Origin: Melanopsichium pennsylvanicum
Taxonomy: Eukaryota; Basidiomycota; Ustilaginomycetes; Ustilaginales
DNA: 64,000 nt
Reading direction: 5' to 3'
Assembly (NCBI GenBank): GCA_900208305.1
Contig: OAPG01000003.1
Span: forward strand, 434,001 to 498,000
Shown here: piece after piece, positions 51,559 through 62,233 of the stretch
How the letters are laid out: every line of letters begins with the position of its first letter
Numbering within the stretch: the first letter of the stretch is position 1
The notes under the pieces: model-generated
The model's database searches: none
Seen by the model: the letters and a program-made list of their open reading frames with translations, nothing else
Told to the model about the DNA's origin: nothing
Translations under genes and position numbers: made by a program

Positions 51559-54500
51559 GACCACCTATGCCATTGCAATGCATTGCTCAAGATTGCCAAT
51601 TCTGTTTCACAGCCACATCGGGTTCCTCGGTACTCGAACTCAAGGGCACCGTTGAGGGCCATGGAGCTCGCATACTCGCAGATACCGGTGCTGGCTTGTC
51701 TATACTTTCACAAGCATTTGTTTCGGACCACAAGATAACCACAAAACCTACAAAAACAAGATCGATTCACGGCGTAACGGGTCACAAGATGTACATAGAC
51801 CATACCGCCGTTGTACAGGTAAGTATCGACCACTATTCACTGGGACAGGTGGAAGTAGCGGTCGCCGAGGCGGCGGATTATGACCTTATCATAGGCTATG
51901 ATCAGCTGCGTAAACTCCGACCCTCAATCAATTGGGAGGAAGGTCGAGTGGAGTTTGGGATGACAACGAATGCCAAACCCTGCAAATTTACTCCACAAAC
52001 CGGGGCCCCACACAAAACCCGATTAAACAACGCGTTTTATCGGATTTCAAACGAGACCCGACAGGACGGGTCAGTTCAGCGGATTTCAACCAAAACCCGC
52101 CAGAACAGGGTGCCGGTTCTGGACTTCAAGCTCCACGGTCACGAGTTTGTATCGGCCAAGCAGCTTCTAAGGGCTGCCGTTGAAGATGGACCCATTGGGT
52201 TCATGCTTCTCGACGTTCCGGCAACGTCGTTGCCAGCCTTTGGGTTTGTCCCTACCGGGGCAGACAAAGGGGTTGACATGGAAGTTGAGAAGGACAAGCC
52301 CCTGGAGCAGGTACCGGAGCCTTACCAGGACCTTGCCGAGGTCTTTAACGAGGTCGAAGCAGACAAGCTACCCCACCGGACCGAACACGACCTAAAGATA
52401 GAGCTCGAATCGGGAGCAAAACCTCCTCAAGGCCCGCTCTATCTGAAGGGTCCTAAGGAGATGGAGGAACTGCGCAAGTACCTTGACGAGAACCTTGCAA
52501 AGGGATTCATTCGACCGTCGAAGAGCCCTGCACGCTCGCCAGTCCTGTTTGTGCCCAAGAAGGACGGGAGCCTACGTCTCTGCGTCAATTACCGTGGTCT
52601 CAATGAGATCACAATTAAGAATAGAGCGCCGCTGCCCCTCATTGAGGAGCAACTATTCTTACTCCGTAATGCAAAGGTATATACTAAGCTGGACCTTAAG
52701 GCTGCATATAACCTGGTTCGCATTGCAGACGGCGATGAATGGAAAACAGCTTTTGGTACTCAGCTCGGATTGTACGAGTACTTGGTGATGCCGTTCGGGT
52801 TGGCCAACGCACCATCGCATTTCCAGTCTCTGATCAACAGTATCTATAGAGACATCATTGGCGTGTTTGTTGTCGTATATCTGGATGACTTCCTCATCTT
52901 CAGCAACAATGAGGAGGAGCACATCGATCACGTCCGGGAGGTCTTGGAGAGGCTTCGAGCCAACCGGCTCTTTGCCAAGCTCTCAAAATGCACTTTCCAT
53001 ACAGATCAGGTCGAGTTCCTGGGGTACATCATTAAGCCAGGAGGGATTGAAATGGACCCCGAGAAGGTACGAACCATTCAGGAGTGGCCGATGCCAGCCT
53101 CTATACACAATATCCAGCGATTCCTAGGGTTTGCCAACTTCTATAGGAGGTTCATTGCTCATTTTGCACAAATTGCAAGGCCTCTCACCTCGTTGGTCAA
53201 GCTGACGGAGAGGTTCAAGAAGTTTGAGCTGCCAGAGGATGCCCAACACGCTTTCCACAAGCTCATTGAGGCCTTCACAACGGCCGGAGTACTCAAGCAT
53301 TTCGATTACCATCTGCCGACTCGCCTAGAGACTGACGCTAGCGATTTTGCCATAGCAGGAGTCTTGAAGCAGGAGCACAAGAAACGTTGGCACCCTGTGG
53401 CCTATTACTCAAGAAAGATGCAACCAGCCGAAAGGAACTATGAGATCCATGATAAGGAACTCCTCGCCGTCGTGGCGTGCCTGCAGCAATGGCGACATAT
53501 GCTGGCAGGATTGCCAAGTCAGCTGGTCATCTACACGGATCATGAAGCCCTCAAATACTTCAAGTCACAGAGGCGTATAAACGGGCGACAAGCTCGCTGG
53601 GCGGTAGTGCTCGCCGACTACGACTTCGTGCTCCATTACAGGCCTGGCGACAAAGGTGGAGAGCCTGATGCACTCACTCGGCGATCGGACATGCAACCGG
53701 CAGGAATGGAGAAAGAGCACAACATGCGGCAGCTGCTGCCGGCAAGCGTGTTTGAATCGCCGGAAGGAAATCCAAATCAGCATGAAAGCGTGGTAGCTTA
53801 CCCGATTTTGACGCGAAATCGGATGAAAACATGGTACAACCACCGGATCTCAACTTGAGACCCGGTTAAGGACGACGATACCAACCATGGAGGAGATAGC
53901 CACGGGAGGCTTGATGAGTCTCATCCGGACATTCCAACCACTGGACGAGCAGCTTAAGGAGATACACCAACACACCCCGTTTGAAATTAAGGATGGGTTA
54001 TGGTATAAGAATGGGCACATCGTGGTACCAAAAGTCACCCTCGGCGGCCGTAAGGGCAAAGCAAGGCCACAGGTAGCCAAACAATCGCTATCTGTGGAAC
54101 ATTTAAGGTACATGGTAATGACACAGTGCCACGATGGGATCAATGCGGGCCACGTTGGGCAAGACGCTACCTTAGACCTTGCCCGCAGACACTACTGGTG
54201 GCCAGGCATGGCCGCTTGGGTGGCAGACTATGTGGCAAGCTGCCCTGTGTGTGCGAGATACAAGACGCCGCGCCACAAACCATATGGCTTGTTGCAGCCG
54301 CTATTGACACCAGAGAGACCTTGGGGGTCGATATCCCTCGATTTCATCGAAGGCTTGCCGAGCTCAAGTGGTTTTGATTCCATACTGGCTGTGGTTGACC
54401 GGCTTTCAAAACTTGCAGTCGTAATGCCAACGCATAAGACAGCAACGTCGAAGGACACGGTCGAGCTACTGCAGGCACATGTATTTAAGAGGTTCGGGGT

Positions 54501-55380
54501 GCCTGAACATATCGTATCGGACCGAGGACAACAATTCATCTCTGCGATCTGGAAGGATTTTGCTCAACAGCACAACATCAAACACTCTTTGAGCACCGCA
54601 TATCATCCTCAGACAGACGGTCAAACGGAACGGGTGAATCAAGTTGTCGAGCAGTACTTGCGTATCTATTGCAACTACGAGCAAGATAACTGGGCAAGCT
54701 TGTTGCCAATGGCGGAGTTTGTGTATAACAACACCGTCCATAGCAGCATTGGGGTGTCCCCGTTCTTTGCATGCTATGGGTGGAACCCTAAAATGCACCC
54801 AGAGCTACCAGAACAAGTGGGAATACTGGACCCCAAGCGCCAAGAATTTGCCAAAACCAACAAAGAGCTAGTACGATACCTTCAAGAACAAGCCAGGCAA
54901 GCACAGTCGCGGGCAGTCGAACAATACAACCGGAAACGAAAGGACATAGAGTTCAAGGTTGGTGACAGGGTTTACGTCAGTACCAAGAACTGGGCCACTC
55001 GGCGACCTACAGCGAAGCTCAACACTAGGTTTGCTGGACCATTCCCGGTGATTGAGCGAATTGGCCGCAGGGCGTACCGAATTCAATTACCAAGTTCAGT
55101 CAGGGTTCACAACGTCTTCCATGTCTCAATGCTCGAGCGTACAAAGGATAGCAAACTAGAAGGACGCTCAACGATACAACCATATCCGACATTGCATGAT
55201 GAGGACTTGGAATTCGAAGTGGAAGCCATTGTTGACATACGTCGGCGACAAGGCCAGGTGGAATACTTGGTCCAGTGGAAAGGGTATCCCAAGGAAGCAG
55301 CTTCATGGGAACCAGCAGAGGCGGTCAACGCCCCCCAACTCATCCAGGAGTATGAGCAATTGGAGGGGGGGACGGCGTAG
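51540..55380 (+). pseudogene. Element 2 Pol, broken between RNase H and integrase
   Basis: The first part, 51540-53858 (772 codons), holds protease (ILADTGAGLSI), RT (YLDDFLIFS) and RNase H (RLETDASDFA). It stops at TGA 53856-53858. The second part, 53887-55380 in a different frame, holds the integrase (CPVCARYKTPRHKPYG, SLDFIEGLPS, SDRGQQFIS) and the chromodomain (VQWKGYPKEAASWEP). The break falls inside a cluster of palindromic modules, one of which is 37 rather than 35 nt. RT and IN sequences are otherwise complete and close to Element 1. Confidence 0.9.
52014..52127 (+). repeat. Palindromic module triplet inside Element 2 pol (protease/RT junction)
   Basis: Modules 52014-52048, 52053-52087 and about 52092-52127, linked by AAAC and AACC. 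Each module begins with an AAACCCG- or AGACCCG-like arm and the first two end CGGATTTC. The 35+4 period is 39 nt, exactly 13 codons, so the array keeps the pol frame and encodes repeated RIS-x-x-TRQ text. Confidence 0.85.
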
Positions 55381-55836
55381 AAGTACCATAAAACCGCCCC
55401 GGATTGCCTTGGGACAAAGCATCGCGAAAGCTAGGTTTGAATCTCAGACCCGGTAAAACGCGCTGTTTTATCCGAATTCAGTTGAAATCCAATAAAACAA
55501 CCCTCTGCAGCCGATCTCAGTTGAAACCCGCTTAAAGTGGTAATTCTATCGGATCTCATACACCGGGGCTGAAAGTGGAAGGCGACGGTTGGCGATGTCA
55601 CAGGCTTTTCAACACAAACATGGTAAGAAGGAACAAGACATTGCAATTACAACATGATACAGGCGAGTCTGTTGCATTAAGATTGCACAGGAGGATCGTG
55701 GTGATATAGGAATAGATGATGAAGACCATTGCAAAAGAAGAGTTGTACACCGAGGATAAGGGCTGGTAGAAGCTAAGTTCTCTGCGCCGCCGGACTTCAT
55801 TACCTCGCAGGAGCTCGGTTCTTGGAAGGGGGGTAG
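55381..55836 (+). other. Element 2 3' non-coding segment with module triplet and purine tract
   Basis: Three modules, 55445-55479, 55484-55518 and 55523-55557, each 35 nt, linked by AGTT. The segment ends with the polypurine tract GGAAGGGGGGTAG (55824-55836). No gene is supported on either strand. Confidence 0.8.
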
Positions 55837-57001
55837 TGTTACCGGAGGTGGATTTCAAACCCGGTGAAACACTGTGTTCTATCGGGTTTCAGGTTGACAT
55901 CCGCTAGAACACGTGGTTTCATCCGATATCAGTGCAACGCCCTCTGACAGCCTCCGTCTGGTACAGGAGGCCTGATGGAAGGGTGCAACATGATGTAGGA
56001 CCGTCCGCTGTGTGTGTCATGGTTGCTGACAGCCAGCACTGGTTAGCACGGGGCCCAAGCTACCGTCCGCTGTGTGTGTCATGGTTGCTGACAGCCAGCA
56101 CTGGTTAGCACGGGGCCCAAGCTACCGTCCGCTGTGTGTGTCATGGTTGCTGACAGCCAGCACTGGTTAGCACGGGGCCCAAGCTCAAGGGCGACATGGT
56201 TGCTGGCAGTTGGTATTGTTTAACACGGGGCCCAAGCTCGTGGTTGTCATAGTTGAGGGCAGTCAGCATTGTTTAACACAGGGCCCAAGCTCGTGGTTGT
56301 CATAGTTGATGACAGTCGGCATTGATTAGCACGGGGCCCAAGCTCGCGGACACGTCGAAACTCTGGTGGCCATTGATACTCTGGTGTACCAGGGTCATAG
56401 CGGACAAAGGGGAGCCCCTGGAGGGCCATAGGTATATAAGAACACAGTCTTTACAGTCGTGGAGGAGCGGGACTCATCCACTCTACTTTATATTAACCCA
56501 GTCTTTACTTTACAAGTCGTTATCAGTTACTCAGTATATAGTTCTCGTCAGCAGCTGCAATCATACGGTATTGCAGCTATCCAGTGTCTGTGTTCTCCTC
56601 AGTATAAGGAGACAAGCTTCATCGACGATTGTCAGCACCATCACTGACACTACAGCACCTCAACTGTAGGCGGAACCCCAACCGCGGTCACGGAACCTCC
56701 ACCGTAGCCAATTCATTATCACGACAGCTTCAAGACCATCCGAAGCAGTCCCTGACGGTGACCAACACTTGCATCAAGAGCACTCGTGCATCGTGAAGGT
56801 CTTACAACACACAGACGAGCCGCATTACCTCTGAACGGAGTGTTCACAGTGGTCAGTCAGCTCAAGAGTCGCGCAGCAGGTCTCATAGCGAAACACAATA
56901 GAACCGGCCTGCTTATCAGGTCTCAATCTCAAACACGCTAAAACAGACGGTTTCAGCGGATCTCGGCGCGAAGCTTGAGTTTGGCACAACGCCCCCTGAC
57001 A
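55837..57001 (+). repeat. Element 2 3' LTR
   Basis: 1165 bp: the same as the 5' LTR except for fewer than ten substitutions and one additional 62-bp repeat (56000-56061, 56062-56123, 56124-56185), then the three 53-bp units to 56344. Confidence 0.95.
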
Positions 57002-57006
57002 ACCAA

Positions 57007-57216
57007 TAGCTCCTGTACCTTACCACCCCGCCCCCCGCCTGACATGAGGTTGCCTCCGGACCTCGTCGCATGTATTACTTAGTTAGCTCTATAGCAACGC
57101 AGTAGTGTGCTCTGACCCCCGACCGCCTGTGTCGCCCACGCCTACGACCTCTCCGTACCCGTAGACTCCATCCCGGTTGTAGCCGCCCGCGGTATCTAGA
57201 CCCTACAGCCTTAACA
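57007..57216 (+). repeat. Element 3 5' LTR, right part
   Basis: The last 210 bp of the LTR, ending CTTAACA. It contains GTCGCATGTA (57065-57074), the predicted self-primer. The five bases before (57002-57006) are the Element 2 target duplication. Confidence 0.92.
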
Positions 57217-57229
57217 TTACATGCGACCT
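57217..57229 (+). other. Element 3 primer-binding site (self-priming type)
   Basis: TTACATGCGACCT directly after the LTR. TACATGCGAC (57218-57227) is the reverse complement of GTCGCATGTA at 57065-57074. The sequence differs fully from the site in Elements 1 and 2, yet shows the same relation to its own LTR. Confidence 0.72.
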
Positions 57230-57255
57230 CCCCACGGGACGACGTCGTAACCAAG

Positions 57256-58491
57256 ATGAGTACACGCTCCAACCGACGAAACCAAACGGACGCCTCCCCC
57301 CAAGCGGAGGGAGACGCTCCCACCATCTCCCCCAGCGGAGACGAGCCCGCCAGCGTCGTTGCACCCTCGGGCGAACCGCCCACCGCCCTGACCACCTTGG
57401 TCCAAGGGCAAGTGGATATCCTGGCGCTTCTGCGTGAAACCTCTGAACAACAGCGGCGCATTACCGCTCTGTTAGAGGCCGCCTTCTTCCCCAGGGAGGA
57501 TCAACCTAGACCGGAGTCTTCCCAGCACTACCAAGGAGCAACCGCTGCCCAGGTTCCCCTGCCAACCGTAGCCCCCGTCTACGTGGAGGCCGCGCCCCGC
57601 AAGCCAGAGATTCGACTCCAGGCTCCGGAATGGGACGGCAGCCAAGACAAACTGGAGGACTTCTTGGACCAATGCAAACTCAACTTCGAGGCTAATCCCT
57701 CCAAGTTTCCGACGGATGCCCGTCGCATCATGTTTGCCATCGGCAACATGACGGGCAAACCACGAACCCGCATTCGCAATGTGCGACAACAGGAGGGGGA
57801 GGATCCGCCCTGGATGAGCTCCTGGAGGGCCTTCTGCGCCAACCTCCGTCGCGTCCATGGCGATCCCGACCCCAGCTACACCGCACGCCTCCAACTGAAT
57901 GCCCTCTGCCAGAAGGGATCAGTATCGGAGCACGCGGCGGAGTTCATGTCGCTGACGGCCAAATCGCACCTGACCGACCAGCAGCAGGCGTTGATGCTGT
58001 TCGAACAAAGCCTCCGGCCGCGCCTACGGGAAAAGCTCACCCACGTGCCGATGACCGACATCCGTGACTTCATCAACGCCGCCATTGTCACGGAGCGCCG
58101 GATGCAGGTGATACAGGAGGCCACGACAAGACCCGCGGAGTCACAGCTGCGACACTGACCGCCCCTCCCAGCCGTGACGGCCAAACGAGAGCCCCCGGAG
58201 GGACCCCGCAAAATGGAACGACCTCCACTACCGGCCAAGGACCCTACGCGTGATGCGGCGGAACGCCTCCGCCAGCACCGACGGACCAACGGGCAGTGCT
58301 TTGGCTGCGGTGGCAGCGACCATTTGGCCCGTGACTGCCCGAAGGCGCCCCAAACACAAACTCTCCGGGCACATGCTATTTCATTCGACAACGATTCTGG
58401 GACTATACTCGTCAACCCCATGGATGACGGGTCAGCCTCCAACCCCGACAGTGACCTATCGGATTCGGAGGATCCCCCGGAGGGAAACTAA
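57256..58491 (+). pseudogene. Element 3 Gag with one in-frame TGA
   Basis: Starts at ATG 57256; TGA at 58156-58158; the same frame continues to TAA 58489-58491. The protein has a Gag-like centre (EWDGSQDKLEDFLDQCKLNF, then RVHGDPDPSYTARLQLNALCQ) and, after the internal stop, a C-x2-C-x4-H-x4-C zinc knuckle (CFGCGGSDHLARDC). Without read-through the nucleocapsid part and the frameshift site would not be reached. Confidence 0.88.
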
Positions 58492-58526
58492 GGGTCGATG
58501 GGTTCCTTCGGTCCGAACCCATCGAC
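58482..58526 (+). promoter_or_regulatory. Predicted -1 frameshift signal, Element 3 gag-pol
   Basis: Heptamer G-GGA-AAC at 58482-58488 in the gag frame, directly before the gag stop TAA. A 5-nt spacer is followed by a perfect 12-bp hairpin: GTCGATGGGTTC (58494-58505) with GAACCCATCGAC (58515-58526) and a 9-base loop. Slipping -1 enters the pol frame with no stop up to the protease. Confidence 0.82.
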
Positions 58527-61500
58527 AACCTAAGCCAGCTCCGGGTGCTCGCCGCAGCATTCTGGGCAGCCCACCGGACCGACACTCCCGTCGTGGAGCA
58601 AGAGGGATCCGTTCTCCGGATCCATCGACACCCTACCTCACCAACCTACAAATGCTTGGTAAGCGTCGGCGACACGCAAGGCCTTGCCTTGCTCGATACC
58701 GGCGCCACCGCCTCTTTCATTACTCCCGAAATGGTCGCAACGGCCAACATTCCTACCCACTCCCTCCGTAAATCCGTCCACGCCACATTCCTCCAGGGCA
58801 TGTCGGCCGCCATCAGTCGCCACGCGGCGGTGGATATCATCATCAACAACCACTGCATCACCTCACGCCACCGACTCTTCATCACCCCCATGACCTCCCA
58901 CGACGTGCTGTTGGGGATGGATTGGATCGAGGCCGCCAGGCCGGAGCCAAACTATACCCTCCGTACGTGGGACCTCCGGGTCCCCCACACCGTCACGGTG
59001 CCCTCCAACCCCAAAATTGAAAAGAACGAACTCCACAACTTGGTCGGCCGGCGACAGCTGGTCTCCACTGAGGAGGACCTGCTGGTCCTCCCAGAACCGG
59101 AAGAGGAGCTACTGCCCCTCCGAGCTTCCGCGACCGACCTCGCCGTCCTACCGCCAGAGTACCGCGAGTACGCCGACGTCTTCGACGCCGAGAGGGCCGA
59201 CCAATTGCCTCCCCACCGCCCACACGACCACGAGATCAACCTGGAGGCTGGCAAAACCCCTCCCTACGGCGCACTCTACTCACTGTCGCACCACGAACAA
59301 GAGGAGCTCCGGAACTACCTCCGGAAGATGCAGGCCATTGGCTTCATCCAACCGTCGAGTAGCCAAGCTGCCGCGCCCCTCCTTTTTGTACCAAAGAAGG
59401 ACGGTCGCCTCCGGCCGTGTGTGGACTACCGCGCCCTCAACGCCATCACCGTCAAGGATCGCTACCCGATCCCCCTCATCTCCAAACACCTTGATCGGCT
59501 GGCGACGGCCAAGATCTTCACTAAATTCGACCTGAAGGGTGCCTACAACCTCCTCCGGATCGCCCCCGGCCACGAATGGAAGACCGCATTCCGCACGCGC
59601 TACGGCAGCTACGAATACCTTGTCATGCCGTTCGGCCTCTGCAACGCTCCGGCGACCTTCCAACGGCTCATGAACCACGTGCTGTCGGATCTCTTAGACG
59701 TGTCCGTCATCGTATATCTGGACGACATCCTAGTCTTCTCCGACAACGAGGCCGACCACCACCACCACGTCTGCCAAGTGTTGGATCGATTACGGAAGCA
59801 TCAGCTGTATTGCGCTCCGGACAAATGCGAATTCCACACCGACTCCGTCGAGTTCCTCGGCTACCTCGTCAGTCCCGACGGCCTCTCCATGGACCCGACC
59901 AAGGTCAGTACAGTCTTGGGGTGGCCGCCACCACAGTCGATCCGACAGATCCAAGTCTTCCTCGGATTCGCCAACTTCTACCGTCGCTTCATCCGCCACT
60001 ATTCTCGTGTAGCGGCCCCCCTCACCAACCTCCTGAAAGGAGGAGCCTCCGGAAAGGTAGATCTGCCCCCGGAAGCAACGGCAGCCTTCAACCGGCTGAA
60101 AGAAGCGTTCACCTCTGCCCCTATCCTCCGGCACTTCTCTCCAACGCTCTACACCGTCGTCGAAACAGACGCGAGCGATGCTGTGGTAGCCGCCGTGCTG
60201 TCGCAGTGGCACCCACAGCCGGGCGCCGACGCGAGCGCCGAGCCCAACAGCCGCTCGCATACCCTCCATCCTGTGGCATACTGGTCGCGAAAGATGATCC
60301 CGGCGGAGCGTAACTACGAAATCCACGACAAGGAACTCCTGGCTATCGTAGACGCCTGCGGCGCTTGGAGACACTACCTCCATGGCCTCACCCGACCGTT
60401 CCTCATTTACACCGACCACCAGGCGCTCCAGTATTTTCAGACGAAGCGACAACTCAACCGTCGCCAAGCCCGCTGGCAAGCCGACCTGGCTGAGTTCGAC
60501 TTTGTCCTCCACTACCGTCCGGGTAAGGAGGCCGTCCGCCCCGACGCTCTGAGTCGCCGGCACGACTTGTTCCCCGACGGACCGTCGCGCCCAGACCCCG
60601 CCAACCAAGCCACTCTCCTCCCTGCAAACTTGTTTGCAAGGGCAGCCGGCGTACACTCCTCGGACCCCCTGCCTACGGAGTGGATCGAAACCCTCCGGAA
60701 AGCGGCCAACCTCCCCCCAAACGTTGCCGTCCGCGATGGTGTCCCGTACACCACAGAAGGTCACGTCTACCTGCCACCCCAATTACGGGACAAGGCACTC
60801 CACCTACTGCACGACCACCCTACGGCGGGACATCCTGGCCGCAAGACGACCCTCCATCTCATGCGTCAACGTTTTTACTGGCCAACCATGGTGCAGGACA
60901 CCGACAGCTATGTCGCCTCTTGCGCGGCCTGCCGAAGGGCAAAACACCCCCGTCACAAACCCCACGGCTACCTTCTCCCGTCGGTCCCTCCCGATCGGCC
61001 GTGGTCCACTATTACCATGGACCACATCACTGACCTCCCGCCCTCCCTTGCCAACGGCACCACCTACAACTCCATTCTTGTAGTCGTCGACCGCCTCACC
61101 AAGTTTGTGGTCTTCATTCCTGCAAACAAAACCGATACGGCGGAGACTTTGGCGTACCAGCTCCACCGCTACGTCTTTTCATACTTTGGCCTCCCGGACA
61201 CCATTGTATCTGACCGAGGAACCACGTTTGTAGCTTCCGTTTGGACGGAACTCCTCCGGGCCCTCCGGATTAAAGGGTCTTACTTGTTGGCCTACCACCC
61301 TCAAACAAATGGCCAGACCGAGCGAGCCAACCAGACGCTGGAGTTGTTCCTCCGCTTCTATACGGCCTACGACCACAGCGACTGGGCAACCCTCCTGCCG
61401 ACAGCCCAGCTCGCGCTGAACCAAAGACCGTCGGCGACCACAACCATCGCCCCGGCTATAGCTTGCTTCACATTTGCACCTCGGGCACACCCCTCCATCC

Positions 61501-62051
61501 CCCCGGCCACCTCCAACGTTCCGTCGGCGGATAAAATGCGGGTGTGCCAGGACGCCATCGCCAAAGCCAACCTTGCCGTCGCGAAGTGGTTTAACCGTCG
61601 CAGGAGCGACGTCTCGTTCCGCCGGGGGGACCTGGTGCTCCTCCGTACCAAGCACCTCCGCAGCGACCGACCCTCCCACAAGCTCTCCAACCCCCTCGCC
61701 GGCCCGTTCAAAGTCGACAAGGTGATTAACGACTGAGCCTACCGACTCCTCCTGCCTCCGTCGTGGAAGGTCCATCCCGTCTTTCACGTACAGATGCTGG
61801 AGCCATACCCCGACGGAGTCAGGGAGTCCAGCAACGCCCCCCAACCGACTACTCTGGAGGACGACTACGCCGATTTCGAAGTCGAGGGCGTATTGGACTC
61901 CCGCCGCCGCGCCGGACGCCTACAGTACAAGGTCTCCTGGGTAGGGTACCCCCCAAGCTGGGTCCCGGCGGAAGACGTGGACCGCGCCCTGGATCTGGTC
62001 CCTGCGTACCACGCCGCAAACCCGACCAAGCCAGCTCCTACCCGGCGTTAG
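58488..62051 (+). pseudogene. Element 3 Pol with one in-frame TGA
   Basis: The -1 frame is open from 58488; there is no ATG near its start, which fits a frameshift product. Domains: protease (LLDTGATASF), RT (LFVPKKDGRLRPCVDYR, YLDDILVFS), RNase H (VETDASDAVVAAV, YEIHDKELLAIVDA), integrase (CAACRRAKHPRHKPHG, TMDHITDLPP, SDRGTTFVA, AYHPQTNGQTERANQ). TGA at 61734-61736 interrupts the IN C-terminal barrel. The frame goes on to TAG 62049-62051 with a short chromodomain (YKVSWVGYPPSWVPAEDV) that lacks a few residues between GYP and W relative to those of Elements 1 and 2. Confidence 0.9.
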
Positions 62052-62233
62052 GCACGGATACGAGCGACGGTCGCCGTCGGGAGACCCCCCGCCGGAGCCA
62101 AAACCCCTCCGGTCCCCGACCTCTGGGGTAGGAGACCCGGTCGGGCTCCCCTCACCCCCACTCCCACACACGGACACACACACACGCAAGCGACAGAAAA
62201 GAAAACAAGTGCATTCGAGGAGGGGCCCCGGGG

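Larger units (their letters stand above)
48923..57001 (+). mobile_element. Element 2: Ty3/gypsy chromodomain retrotransposon nested in Element 3
   Basis: An 8.1-kb element flanked by the target duplication ACCAA (48918-48922 and 57002-57006). The LTRs (TGTTACCG...CTGACA) differ at fewer than ten bases plus one 62-bp repeat unit, so it is younger than Element 1. Gag and pol are related to those of Element 1, but gag has three in-frame stops and pol one stop with a frame change, so this copy cannot make intact proteins. There is no antisense gene; only about 450 bp separate pol from the 3' LTR. Confidence 0.95.

Noticed and set aside
55598..55858. Minus-strand frame next to the Element 2 3' LTR as a counterpart of the antisense genes
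   Set aside because: Short, without the six-cysteine motif or good splice sites; Element 2 appears to lack this gene.
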